The notes: generated by a model from the letters alone, not told the origin. A stretch of 64,000 nt of DNA from Brachynemurus nebulosus (GCA_035578155.1 JAPWDM010000003.1:17510916-17574915), one strand, 5' to 3'; counted from the stretch's first letter, positions 33,862-41,807 are shown. Numbers and translations: made by a program.

Positions 33862-35430
33862 CCGCTACTGTACTGTAAATCGAGTGTCTACTGTACTTTT
33901 CAACAAGTTTAAGCCTGTTTTCAGCAAAGTCAGCACTTTTTTAATTTGTTTATTTATATAAGTTTTAATTTTAAAAAAATGTTTATTTAAGATTTTGATG
34001 ACTCAGCAATTTCTTTGTTTGGATTTCAAATACGAAATAGTCTTCTTGGAATTCTTAATTTATGGCCTGATTGTTGAATTATAATTATAGTATGATTCAT
34101 ACAAGCGGGGATTTTTGTTATATTTGTTTATTTATATATTAATTTTGGATCATGTAATAATTTTAAAATTGTTTATTTAAGATTGGGAGGCCGCTAAATT
34201 TTGTGGGGGCACTGTACCAAGCGCTACCGCAAAACTAACTTCAGACTCCAGGGTCCAGATGTCTGACCGCTACTGTACTGCCGGAAATTTGGGTGTCAAC
34301 TGTAACTCAGGGTTTTTTTTTGTATATTTAACCTTGGAAAATTCCAGGAATTTTTATCAGTTTTAACATAAACAAACAACTAATAATTAAATGTTTGTTT
34401 TAGCTGAATTATGATCGTAAGACTCATATAAGGAGTTGTTTTGGTATAAGAAAGATGACGTCATGGAATATTAATGAGTTAAAAAATTGTTTAGTAAAAA
34501 ATATCACCCATTGTAGGCCTCAAGCAAGAAATTATTTTTATCAGTTTTAATACTTTAACATTTAACCTACAGTGACCAATTTTTTAGTTAACTAACAGAA
34601 GTTCTTGATATTTTAACAAGTTACAAAAAATATTACTTCTTATGGTGCACAACATTTTTGAATTTGACTGTAGCACAAAACTGTTTCTATATCAAACGAA
34701 AATTATCTGAAATAATTCAGTATGTACATATGTATAGACTCTGTATATTAAAAATATTTTATGTATACACTCTGTATATTGAGAATAAGAAAGAAAATTT
34801 GTATATAATTTTAATTTTTATGAATACTAGTAAACGAATTGTATAGCCATTTATGAATAAGTATTAAATCTAATTATAAAATAATTTATAAATATTGCAA
34901 AAAATTTGTTTAATCAGCAAAATCAATGTATATCATTTTAATACTGATACATATTTATATTAGGGTATAATAGTATTGTATTTAACATTTTTAAACAGAA
35001 TAAAAGTTCAATTTTTAGTTTTAAATTACTATAAGTTAAACACGTCGCTTAATATAAAAATGATAACAGCATTGAGTTTTACTAAATTTTTAAGTCTGTA
35101 AAATCAAAATTTTTTATAGACTAGAACATTTTGAATTTGCTACTCTATCATTAACATACAAATAATATCATGTATATATAACGGGTGTATATTTAGTATT
35201 TTTAATAAATATTTTAGTATACAGGGTGTATCATGAAATATGCTTTTCAATTAGAATAATAAATTTCATAAGATTTTTGTTAATACTCTTATATGTTAAC
35301 GAAAGAAACTTTTTGCTGTAAAAAAATAGGGGAATGCAGGGTAATAATTAAATAAAACGCACATATTTTTTTTTTAAAATTTTATTTATAGAATATGTAT
35401 ACAAAAAATTAAATTGCTTAAATCTATATA
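33862..35430. other. Non-coding outer part of the left TIR
   Basis: AT-rich, no convincing gene; a 62-codon frame at 34658-34846 is conserved in the other arm only because the arms are identical. Mirrored at about 41808-43376. Confidence 0.5.
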
Positions 35431-35660
35431 GGGTAAAAGCCCCCTTTGTGGAACGGTATCTAATTATGAACATTTACATATTAATGAAGTTATTTCTGAA
35501 AGAAACGTCTAATAACAAAAATTATTATTAATAGAATGATTGTTTTTCAATTTAAATTCACCTCGCATTTAAAGTTTCCTTACTTAATTAAAGAAATAAA
35601 TATGTAAATGTCAAAACTGTTCCAGTATTAGATACCGTTCCACAAAGGGGGCTTTTACCC
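35431..35660. mobile_element. MITE copy in the left TIR
   Basis: GGGTAAAAGCCCC at 35431 and GGGGCTTTTACCC ending 35660, with CGGTATCTAAT / ATTAGATACCG inside. Same family as 281-423. The mirror copy (41578-41807) is identical in position, so it inserted before the arms were last made alike. It ends about 13 bp past the stop of the 161-residue gene. Confidence 0.8.
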
Positions 35661-35673
35661 TATTACTTAAAAT

Positions 35674-36159
35674 CTATTTATTTTCCATATAAAAATTTTT
35701 TAAAAGAATACAATTTTCTAATGAACAAATTTTATCTGAATGAAGCATACAGCGTCTTGAATAATATTCATCTCGCAGAATGGAAATCTTCGGTACATCA
35801 AATATTTCTTCCAAATTCAAAATCCACGGCTGGTTTTCGGTACCATCAAACAAACTTGATATCCATTTCTTCTTTTCACCACCCTTGACGTATATAACAT
35901 CATACTTCTTTAATATAGGTTTCAATATTGTATGAAGTTTTTTGTATGGAATAAATCCATACGACCAAGGTATCCCATGCCAATTTCGGTAAAGCCAACT
36001 GGCTACTCGTCGATATTTCTTCGGCAACTCGTTGAAATCAAACGGTGCGTCGAATATAAGATGTAATATATCATCCGAATTTTCTGCAGCAATACCAACT
36101 TCTTTAAAATAAAATTCGTTGTTAGCTCCTTGATAGCCTTGTATGTCAAGAAACGCCAT
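35674..36159 (-). CDS. 161-residue TIR protein, left copy
   Basis: Identical in sequence to the copy at 41079-41564. It opens with the motif FLDIQGYQG and contains WLYRNWHGIPWSYG near residues 71-84, IYVKGGEKKKW near 109-119 and Cys/His residues toward the C-terminus (CMLH, CSLENC). I know this pattern from uncharacterised insect proteins linked to virus-like repeats. The spacing of the early D, the KEV segment and later acidic residues suggests a DnaQ/RNase H-like nuclease fold, but a full catalytic set is not obvious, so function is open. The start ATG lies in AAAATGG and is preceded by a TATA box and initiator (36179-36213). It reads outward, away from the centre, downstream of the 58-residue gene. 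Confidence 0.75.
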   Translation of the reverse strand: MAFLDIQGYQGANNEFYFKEVGIAAENSDDILHLIFDAPFDFNELPKKYRRVASWLYRNWHGIPWSYGFIPYKKLHTILKPILKKYDVIYVKGGEKKKWISSLFDGTENQPWILNLEEIFDVPKISILRDEYYSRRCMLHSDKICSLENCILLKNFYMENK

Positions 36160-36178
36160 TTTTTACCGCCACCGTAGA

Positions 36179-36213
36179 ACTGAATTTATTCACACAATCC
36201 ACAACTTTATATA
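36179..36213 (-). promoter_or_regulatory. TATA box and initiator of the left 161-residue gene
   Basis: TATATAAAG (36213-36205 on the minus strand) and an arthropod-type initiator TCAGT about 32 bases downstream, with the ATG 20 bases further. Identical in the right arm. Confidence 0.65.
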
Positions 36214-36318
36214 GAATAATTAAAAGTGGTGGGGGTAGTTAGTTAATTTGTGGAACGTATTCGAAAATGGCTATTAATAGCTATTGCTAGTTTACCATCA
36301 AATTACAAACTGTTAATA

Positions 36319-36510
36319 ATATTTAGCACATTTGTGAGTACCAGGTTCTTTTCACTTTAAGACCTAGTGATTTAAGGAATGCTAAATTTTCAGGTGAAAT
36401 GTGTAATATAATATTTAGCACATTTGTGAGTACCAGGTTCTTTTCACTTTAAGACCTAGTGATTTAAGGAATGCTAAATTTTCAGGTGAAATGTGTTGTT
36501 GCTCAAAAGT
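36319..36510. repeat. 92-bp tandem duplication in the left arm only
   Basis: ATATTTAGCACATTTGTGAG begins at 36319 and again at 36411, and the sequence between is repeated. It copies the 3' end of the 58-residue gene, which itself stays whole. The right arm has one copy. Confidence 0.85.
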
Positions 36511-36591
36511 TTTACGTTTAATGATCTTAGGTTTCGAAAGTCCTTTGCTAGGTTCTCTAGCGGTGGACTGCGCTGAATTGTAAATTAACAT
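36415..36591 (-). CDS. 58-residue basic TIR protein, left copy
   Basis: A small Lys/Arg-rich protein starting at ATG 36591 (MLIYNSAQSTAREPSKGLSK). It continues with PKIIKRKTFEQQH, then SPENLAFLKSLGLKVK. The frame is open a little further upstream without an ATG. It differs from the right-arm copy by Leu for Ser at residue 2. The basic centre and predicted short helix suggest a nucleic-acid or virion-type accessory protein, but no family function is known to me. A TATAAAAT box lies about 110 bp upstream (near 36700-36707). It reads outward, followed by the 161-residue gene. Conservation in both arms supports its being real, though arm identity weakens that argument. Confidence 0.55.
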   Translation of the reverse strand: MLIYNSAQSTAREPSKGLSKPKIIKRKTFEQQHISPENLAFLKSLGLKVKRTWYSQMC

Positions 36592-36785
36592 GGTTCCAAA
36601 ATGTAATTGTTTTACCACGAAAGTATAATTTTCAACGAAAGAGATGTTAACTCTTTGACAACCACCGGTAAATAGATAATATTTTATGTAAGTTCAACTA
36701 TTTTATACCCTTCAACCATGATAAGGTGTATAAGCTGGAGTATAACTCAGCAAATTATATAGCGGTGGTGACGTAACACACAAAT

Positions 36786-36960
36786 GCGGTGGTTGTGTTG
36801 CGGTTGTGGCGGTGGCGGTGTTTGTGTGGTGGTGGCGGTGGTGTTTGTGTGGCGGTGGCGGTGGTGTTTGTGTGGTGGCGGCGGTGGTGTTTGTGTGGCG
36901 GTGGTATTTGTATGGTGGTTTCGGTGGTTGTGTGGTGGTTGTGGGGGTGGCGGGGTAGCA
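36786..36960. repeat. GGT/GGC low-complexity tract, left TIR
   Basis: Imperfect GGTGGC and GTTTGTGTGGCGGT units. Open frames in several phases encode Pro/Thr/His- or Gly/Val-rich sequence that changes frame between the arms, so I do not call them genes. It lies about 200 bp upstream of the 58-residue gene. Confidence 0.85.
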
Positions 36961-37077
36961 GCGGTGTTTGCGGCTGACGTGCACAACTTTATCATTAATT
37001 CAATCGAAGCAGCAATTTACTGTAGACAATAAATCGGTGGTGACATCTCGCGGTGTTTGTTGAACGCAATATCTAAA

Positions 37078-37728
37078 TTAATTATCATCATAATCGCTAG
37101 CATCTTCTTTATCAGTTTCATCCAGATAATCACCTAGTGGCTCAATAACATCAGCCTTTTGAAGTTCACGAAGTATAGAGAATATTTCTTGACCGACAGT
37201 AGTTTCTCTTAAAGCATCTAACTCTTCGATTAAAGCTTCACTATCGTCAACGTTAAACAATATGTTTTTATTTTCCTCTATACTCCGAATAATATTGAGT
37301 ATTTTTTCACCAGTCTCTGAAGTCTCGTATAAACGTCGTAATTCATCTATTAAAGTATTAGGATTATGCCAGTATTTTATTTTTTTCGATTGCCCATTAG
37401 CATTTTCCGAGTCGTTGTATTTGATACGCTTAGCAAGTAGCTCTTGGTCCGTTGAATTGACTGGACGTTTTATTGCTATTCGTTCATTAGAATCCTCAAC
37501 TTTATTTTGAGTTTCTTTGATTAATAAAATATCCAAAAGTGTTTGCAAAGCTGTAGTTAACTTGGGAATGATAACAGTTCCACTATCAGAAGTGTTTAAA
37601 ACCTTGTTATTAGACTCATCGCTGGGTGTGTAAACATTATTTTGATTTCTTAAATTATTAAATTTAGTTTGAATTGCCTTTTGATGCAGCTTTAATTCTT
37701 TGTTCAAGTGGATTGACCCTTTCTTCAA
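37078..37728 (-). pseudogene. Downstream part of the zinc-finger gene, other frame
   Basis: An open frame of about 216 codons whose first codon is TTG, not ATG. It overlaps the 3' end of the zinc-finger frame (37664-37945) by 65 bases in a different phase. The product is acidic and helical: LRRLYETSETGEKILNIIRS near the middle, EELDALRETTVGQEIFSILR near residue 168, and an acidic C-terminus ending DASDYDDN. The two similar helical segments (each with ETxxGxxI) look like an internal repeat. The length and regular composition suggest that it was the C-terminal body of the zinc-finger protein. A frameshift, a programmed shift or an assembly error would explain the break. The stop codon lies just inside the left TIR. 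Confidence 0.5.
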
Positions 37729-37945
37729 CTTTGTTGTTTAGAAATTCATCATCAACATCATTCCTCCCGGTATCATAACTAGATAAGTCATCAGCCGTGT
37801 TTAATGTTTGTCTTTTTAGCGGATCAAGAGAGTAACTATTTTCAAACCTTTTTGGTGAAAATTCCCGCATATGTGTATTTCTTATATGACGTGAAAGAGA
37901 ATCTTTCCGCGAGAAGCTTTTATAGCACCGCGTACACTCGAACAT
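37664..37945 (-). CDS. C2H2 zinc-finger protein (N-terminal frame)
   Basis: Starts at ATG 37945 and encodes 93 residues. Residues 2-25 form one classical C2H2 finger: C4-x2-C7-x12-H20-x4-H25 (FECTRCYKSFSRKDSLSRH, then IRNTH). The rest is polar and acidic and ends in a possible coiled coil (VEERVNPLEQRIKAA). The finger should bind DNA or another protein; a regulator of the element's own genes or a terminus-binding factor is plausible but inferred. TATATAAG (38016-38009, minus strand) lies about 65 bp upstream, beyond which is a GGT tract. The frame ends early relative to the long frame below it, so the gene as read here is probably incomplete. All central genes are on this strand. Confidence 0.6.
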   Translation of the reverse strand: MFECTRCYKSFSRKDSLSRHIRNTHMREFSPKRFENSYSLDPLKRQTLNTADDLSSYDTGRNDVDDEFLNNKVEERVNPLEQRIKAASKGNSN

Positions 37946-38008
37946 TAAGATAGATGTGTAAAGCTCAACTAGTCTTACAAGATTAATTCAGAATTGTGTT
38001 AGCGATTA

Positions 38009-38016
38009 CTTATATA
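38009..38016 (-). promoter_or_regulatory. TATA box of the zinc-finger gene
   Basis: TATATAAG on the minus strand, about 65 bp before the ATG, immediately downstream of the GGT-rich tract. Confidence 0.55.
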
Positions 38017-38021
38017 CTCCA

Positions 38022-38130
38022 TCACCACCACAACCGTCGCCGCCACCGCCACCACCACCGCCGCCGCAACCACCACCGCCACCACCACCACCACCACCAC
38101 CACCACCACCACCACCGCCGCAACCACCAC
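38022..38130. repeat. CCA/CCG triplet tract upstream of the zinc-finger gene
   Basis: More than thirty CCACCG or CCACCA units. On the gene strand it reads GGTGGTGGC. The poly-Val/Ala frame across it is an artefact. Confidence 0.9.
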
Positions 38131-38539
38131 ATCTGAGTTGCTGATTTTACTCCATGAAGTAGCTGTTGACATCCGGCTTACACATTTTGCCCCCATTACG
38201 CTCTTTCGGTTTGGAACTTAGTTCAGAAAAATGAATGAAAAGCTATATGCAAGTGTCAGGTGACTCAACACCAACATTAAAATACTTGCTCCTGAATATA
38301 GGCAATTACATTGCGTTGCCAACTGGGTCCATACCTACTGAGAGTCTTATCATAATTCAAGATATAATTTGGGAGGTTCTAGTGTGTTGTAAAATAAGAA
38401 CAATATAAGAATTTATACGTAAAATAATTTATTTTTTAATGAAATATACGTTTACAATATTAAAATTAAAAAGTAAATCAATTCATTTTCATATCTGACA
38501 GTTACCTTAATCTTACATCTAACATCATACATGTGATAG
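38131..38539. other. Spacer between the zinc-finger and OB-like genes
   Basis: AT-rich apart from 38150-38350. No ORF of note; it presumably holds the 3' end of the OB-like gene (AATAAA-like bases near 38427 on the plus strand only). Confidence 0.3.
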
Positions 38540-38902
38540 CTATTTACTAAATTCCACAATATGTAAAAAACCACTAGAATCAGTTCCTTTATATGTAATA
38601 AAATATTGTCCTGTACGTAAACATTGAATGGTCTGCTCATCCAAATCCGCGAATCGTTTTGGAAGGAACACTTGAGCATCTGCAAGTTCCACCGCAACCG
38701 CTGGCCCATATCGAGTTTCCATGCGTCGTACATCAAGAATTTTCCACGTTTCATACGGTTTGAGTGTAGATAGCGATTTGAATGGTTTACCAGCACCAAG
38801 TTTATTCAACTTCTCCAAAACCGGATCCATTGTTGTATCAGTGGCAGTAAAAGTGGTCCACAGATCACTTATACTTAACTCAACACCGTTTTGTTCAGAC
38901 AT
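38540..38902 (-). CDS. 120-residue possible OB-fold ssDNA-binding protein
   Basis: Starts at ATG 38902 (GGCAAAATGTCTG) and ends at TAG or TAA by 38540. The first 45 residues are a polar leader (SEQNGVELSISDLWTTFTAT). The rest (WKILDVRRMETRYGPAVAVE, then FLPKRFADLDEQ and YFITYKGTDSSGF) alternates hydrophobic residues like a five-strand beta barrel. The YGPAVAVEL...FLPKRF pattern recalls small single-stranded-DNA-binding, OB-fold proteins of insect virus-like elements. The role would be to protect replication intermediates. The identification rests on pattern only. A CCA triplet tract lies about 65-120 bp upstream. No disruption is seen, and codon phase is clean over the full length. Confidence 0.65.
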   Translation of the reverse strand: MSEQNGVELSISDLWTTFTATDTTMDPVLEKLNKLGAGKPFKSLSTLKPYETWKILDVRRMETRYGPAVAVELADAQVFLPKRFADLDEQTIQCLRTGQYFITYKGTDSSGFLHIVEFSK

Positions 38903-38964
38903 TTTGCCAATACACTGCCAATTTCTGTTACAGCACGTCGCTTAAATAAATTATGAGTTGCCAC

Positions 38965-39022
38965 CACAAAAACCACCACCACCACCACCACCGCCGCCAC
39001 CACCACCACCACCACCACCACC
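38965..39022. repeat. CCA triplet tract upstream of the OB-like gene
   Basis: A run of CCACCACC and CCGCCG triplets, again GGT on the strand of the gene it precedes. Confidence 0.85.
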
Positions 39023-39159
39023 TCAACACAACTACAAAATTTGAGATACTCATTTTACCCCACCGATATGTTTATTCCCACACAGCTACAAATTAAGTTA
39101 CTCTAAAGCAACCACACCTTCATATGATCAGTGTTTATACACCACAACCAATGGAAAAT

Positions 39160-39318
39160 ATCAAATAAACATTAACATTTATTTAGTAATGAGGTATAAT
39201 GTATATTTTGAGCATTCAACAAAAACTTTAACACTGATTAATAGGTATTGGTGAATTCCACTGTTACTCAAAATATACGTTATACCTCATTACTAAATAA
39301 ATGCTAATGTTTGTTTTA
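39160..39318. repeat. Inverted repeat beyond the Cys-rich genes
   Basis: AACATTTATTTAGTAATGAG (about 39171) pairs with CTCATTACTAAATAAATGCT (about 39285), and TATATTTTGAG pairs with CTCAAAATATA. A stem of about 50 bp with a loop of about 45 bp lies downstream of the first Cys-rich gene. It could act as a terminator-like hairpin or be a MITE remnant. Confidence 0.6.
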
Positions 39319-39377
39319 ACAACCGTGGAATTGGTCAATACTTATGAAGTGGCAATCAGGTGATTGATTTTACTAAA

Positions 39378-39566
39378 TTATTCGCAATTGCAGCGACTTT
39401 TACATGTGGGACAGTTTACATAATTGCAAACACAGTTTGGAAATGGCATCATACATCGTTTACAACACATGCAAATTCGTTTTTCGTTTCGACACCTATC
39501 ACAATACTCGGGGAAGGAACACTTACACTGTGGTGGTTGAAATTTACAAATACCACAAATCGGCAT
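39378..39566 (-). CDS. Cys-rich 62-residue protein, copy A
   Basis: Starts at the internal ATG 39566 (MPICGICKFQPPQC); the frame is open further upstream but without an ATG. Sixteen cysteines in 62 residues, in pairs such as CGIC, CKC, CDRC, CMCCKRC, CVC and CPTC, suggest several tightly bound zinc ions or a disulfide-rich fold. There is no signal peptide, so intracellular zinc binding is more likely. Its paralogue at 39845-40033 keeps all cysteines while other residues vary (PQCKCSFPE against SQFKCAFYE, where one Cys is replaced), indicating selection on the metal-binding frame. TATA-like TATAAATAC lies about 65 bp upstream near 39631-39637. It reads toward the OB-like gene. Function unknown. 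Confidence 0.6.
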   Translation of the reverse strand: MPICGICKFQPPQCKCSFPEYCDRCRNEKRICMCCKRCMMPFPNCVCNYVNCPTCKSRCNCE

Positions 39567-39844
39567 GTTGTTTTTGTTTACTTTCTGGAACTTAACCAAC
39601 AAATGACATCCGGTTAATAATTCAGTTGTATTTATAGTATTTTGACTGAAACCAAATAATCCAATATTTTATAAAAAATCGATATTTAATCGATATTGAC
39701 CAATTCCACTGTTACACAAAATATCCATTATGCCTCATTACATCGCTGGTCATTGCGTTATAAATAAATGTTTACGTTGGTTTGAGCAACCGTGGAATTA
39801 ATCAATATGTATTATGTGGCAATCAGATGATTGATTTTACTAAA

Positions 39845-40033
39845 TTATTTGCAATTGCAGCGGCCTTTACATGTGGTACAGTTTATATAATTGCAAACAC
39901 AGTTTGGAAATGGCATCATACATCGTTTACAACACATGCAAATTCGTTTTTCATTTCGACACCTATCACAGTACTCGTAGAAGGCACACTTAAACTGTGA
40001 CGGTTGAAATTTACAAATACCACAAATCGGCAT
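39845..40033 (-). CDS. Cys-rich 62-residue protein, copy B
   Basis: Paralogue of copy A in the adjoining repeat unit, starting at ATG 40033 (MPICGICKFQPSQF). It keeps the CGIC, CDRC, CMCCKRC, CVC and CKGRCNC motifs; one Cys of copy A is Phe here (PSQFKC). Length is identical. Synonymous and conservative differences outnumber disruptive ones, and no stop or frameshift has appeared, so both copies look maintained. The TATA-like box is at about 40101-40107. It is the gene nearest the right TIR, and the outward-reading right-arm genes start about 700 bp beyond it on the opposite strand. Role unknown; a zinc-binding accessory protein is my guess. Confidence 0.6.
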   Translation of the reverse strand: MPICGICKFQPSQFKCAFYEYCDRCRNEKRICMCCKRCMMPFPNCVCNYINCTTCKGRCNCK

Positions 40034-40324
40034 GTTGCTGTTGTTGTTTACCTTCTGGAACTTAACCAACAAATGACATCCGGTTAATAATTCAGTTGTA
40101 TTTATAGTATTTTGTAACCGAAATTTTCCAATATTTTATCTAAAATCGATATCTAATAATCTTCCAGTATAAGAGCAGGGAACAGGAACGTCACCAGATT
40201 GATTAATTTAGATATTGCGTTCAACAAACACCGCGAGATGTCACCACCGATTTATTGTCTACAGTAAATTGCTGCTTCGATTGAATTAATGATAAAGTTG
40301 TGCACGTCAGCCGCAAACACCGCT

Positions 40325-40530
40325 GCTACCCCGCCACCCCCACAACCACCACACAACCACCGAAACCACCATACAAATACCACCGCCACACAAACACCAC
40401 CGCCGCCACCACACAAACACCACCGCCACCGCCACACAAACACCACCGCCACCACCACACAAACACCACCGCCACCGGCACACAAACACCACCGCCACCA
40501 CCACACAAACACCGCCACCGCCACAACCGC
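40325..40530. repeat. CCA/CAC low-complexity tract, right TIR
   Basis: Units such as CACACAAACACCACCGCCAC. Open frames in two phases (Pro/Thr/His-rich, up to 109 codons) are present but shift phase relative to the left arm, so I treat them as repeat artefacts. The tract is about 200 bp upstream of the 58-residue gene. Confidence 0.85.
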
Positions 40531-40622
40531 AACACAACCACCGCATTTGTGTGTTACGTCACCACCGCTATATAATTTGCTGAGTTATACTCCAGCTTAT
40601 ACACCTTATCATGGTTGAAGGG

Positions 40623-40630
40623 TATAAAAT
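40623..40630 (+). promoter_or_regulatory. TATA box of the right 58-residue gene
   Basis: TATAAAAT, 109 bp before the ATG at 40739, after the CCA tract. The same box is mirrored in the left arm near 36700. Confidence 0.5.
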
Positions 40631-40738
40631 AGTTGAACTTACATAAAATATTATCTATTTACCGGTGGTTGTCAAAGAGTTAACATCTCTTTCGTTGAAA
40701 ATTATACTTTCGTGGTAAAACAATTACATTTTGGAACC

Positions 40739-40915
40739 ATGTCAATTTACAATTCAGCGCAGTCCACCGCTAGAGAACCTAGCAAAGGACTTTCGAAACC
40801 TAAGATCATTAAACGTAAAACTTTTGAGCAACAACACATTTCACCTGAAAATTTAGCATTCCTTAAATCACTAGGTCTTAAAGTGAAAAGAACCTGGTAC
40901 TCACAAATGTGCTAA
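40739..40915 (+). CDS. 58-residue basic TIR protein, right copy
   Basis: Starts at ATG 40739 (MSIYNSAQSTAREPSKGLSK), in AACCATGTC context, and ends TAA... at TGC TAA by 40915. The centre is basic (KPKIIKRKTF), followed by a short likely helix (ENLAFLKSLGLKVK) and a Trp-Tyr end. It differs from the left copy at residue 2. It is the first gene of the right arm and reads outward; the 161-residue gene follows after about 160 bp. The frame is open for nine more codons upstream but without an ATG. I do not recognise a characterised family; nucleic-acid binding is inferred from charge only. Confidence 0.55.
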   Translation: MSIYNSAQSTAREPSKGLSKPKIIKRKTFEQQHISPENLAFLKSLGLKVKRTWYSQMC

Positions 40916-41024
40916 ATATTATTAACAGTTTGTAATTTGATGGTAAACTAGCAATAGCTATTAATAGCCATTTTCGAATACGTTCCACAAATTAACTAAC
41001 TACCCCCACCACTTTTAATTATTC

Positions 41025-41059
41025 TATATAAAGTTGTGGATTGTGTGAATAAATTCAGT
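41025..41059 (+). promoter_or_regulatory. TATA box and initiator of the right 161-residue gene
   Basis: TATATAAAG at 41025 and TCAGT at 41055-41059, spaced as in an arthropod RNA polymerase II core promoter, with the ATG at 41079. The short leader suggests efficient capped transcription. Confidence 0.65.
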
Positions 41060-41078
41060 TCTACGGTGGCGGTAAAAA

Positions 41079-41564
41079 ATGGCGTTTCTTGACATACAAG
41101 GCTATCAAGGAGCTAACAACGAATTTTATTTTAAAGAAGTTGGTATTGCTGCAGAAAATTCGGATGATATATTACATCTTATATTCGACGCACCGTTTGA
41201 TTTCAACGAGTTGCCGAAGAAATATCGACGAGTAGCCAGTTGGCTTTACCGAAATTGGCATGGGATACCTTGGTCGTATGGATTTATTCCATACAAAAAA
41301 CTTCATACAATATTGAAACCTATATTAAAGAAGTATGATGTTATATACGTCAAGGGTGGTGAAAAGAAGAAATGGATATCAAGTTTGTTTGATGGTACCG
41401 AAAACCAGCCGTGGATTTTGAATTTGGAAGAAATATTTGATGTACCGAAGATTTCCATTCTGCGAGATGAATATTATTCAAGACGCTGTATGCTTCATTC
41501 AGATAAAATTTGTTCATTAGAAAATTGTATTCTTTTAAAAAATTTTTATATGGAAAATAAATAG
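41079..41564 (+). CDS. 161-residue TIR protein, right copy
   Basis: The same 161-residue protein as at 35674-36159, with no amino-acid difference. Blocks in order: FLDIQGYQG (3-11), FKEVGIAAE (18-26), the aromatic block WLYRNWHGIPWSYG (71-84), VIYVKGGEKKKW (108-119), LNLEEIFDVP, and a Cys/His-rich tail. The D-x-Q start where DEDD exonucleases have D-x-E leaves catalysis doubtful. If it is a nuclease-like protein it might process replication or integration intermediates; this is inference. Two intact, identical copies mean that the gene is at double dose in this element and can be transcribed from either arm. It ends 14 bp before the shared MITE (41578), whose sequence may supply the 3' end of the transcript. 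Confidence 0.75.
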   Translation: MAFLDIQGYQGANNEFYFKEVGIAAENSDDILHLIFDAPFDFNELPKKYRRVASWLYRNWHGIPWSYGFIPYKKLHTILKPILKKYDVIYVKGGEKKKWISSLFDGTENQPWILNLEEIFDVPKISILRDEYYSRRCMLHSDKICSLENCILLKNFYMENK

Positions 41565-41577
41565 ATTTTAAGTAATA

Positions 41578-41807
41578 GGGTAAAAGCCCCCTTTGTGGAA
41601 CGGTATCTAATACTGGAACAGTTTTGACATTTACATATTTATTTCTTTAATTAAGTAAGGAAACTTTAAATGCGAGGTGAATTTAAATTGAAAAACAATC
41701 ATTCTATTAATAATAATTTTTGTTATTAGACGTTTCTTTCAGAAATAACTTCATTAATATGTAAATGTTCATAATTAGATACCGTTCCACAAAGGGGGCT
41801 TTTACCC
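41578..41807. mobile_element. MITE copy in the right TIR
   Basis: Mirror image of 35431-35660: GGGTAAAAGCCCC...GGGGCTTTTACCC, 230 bp, flanked by TA-rich bases. Confidence 0.8.

Larger units (their letters stand above)
32936..37082. repeat. Left terminal inverted repeat, 4.1 kb
   Basis: Mirrors 40202-44303 almost base for base; the 161- and 103-codon frames are identical in both arms. Visible differences are a 92-bp tandem duplication here at 36319-36510, a different number of GGT/GGC units at 36786-36960, a short change near 34048 (TTGGAATTC against the other arm's TTCGAATTT), and one codon in the 58-residue gene. The inner boundary is at TAAATTAAT. Confidence 0.95.
39254..40135. repeat. Tandem duplication of the Cys-rich gene unit
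   Basis: Two units of about 450-470 bp. Each has TCCACTGTTAC(T/A)CAAAATAT, CAACCGTGGAATT, GTGGCAATCAG(G/A)TGATTG, the Cys-rich frame, and ATGACATCCGGTTAATAATT. They are about 85-90 percent alike by eye, with small indels. Confidence 0.85.

Noticed and set aside
36319..36510. CRISPR-like direct repeat
   Set aside because: Only two 92-bp units without spacers, in a eukaryotic mobile element.
36712..37032. Pro/Thr/His-rich and Gly/Val-rich ORFs in the left TIR (mirrored at 40252-40618)
   Set aside because: They arise from the triplet repeat, are open on both strands and several phases, and change phase between the two arms.
37999..38196. Poly-Val/Ala ORF
   Set aside because: Pure translation of the CCA/CCG tract.
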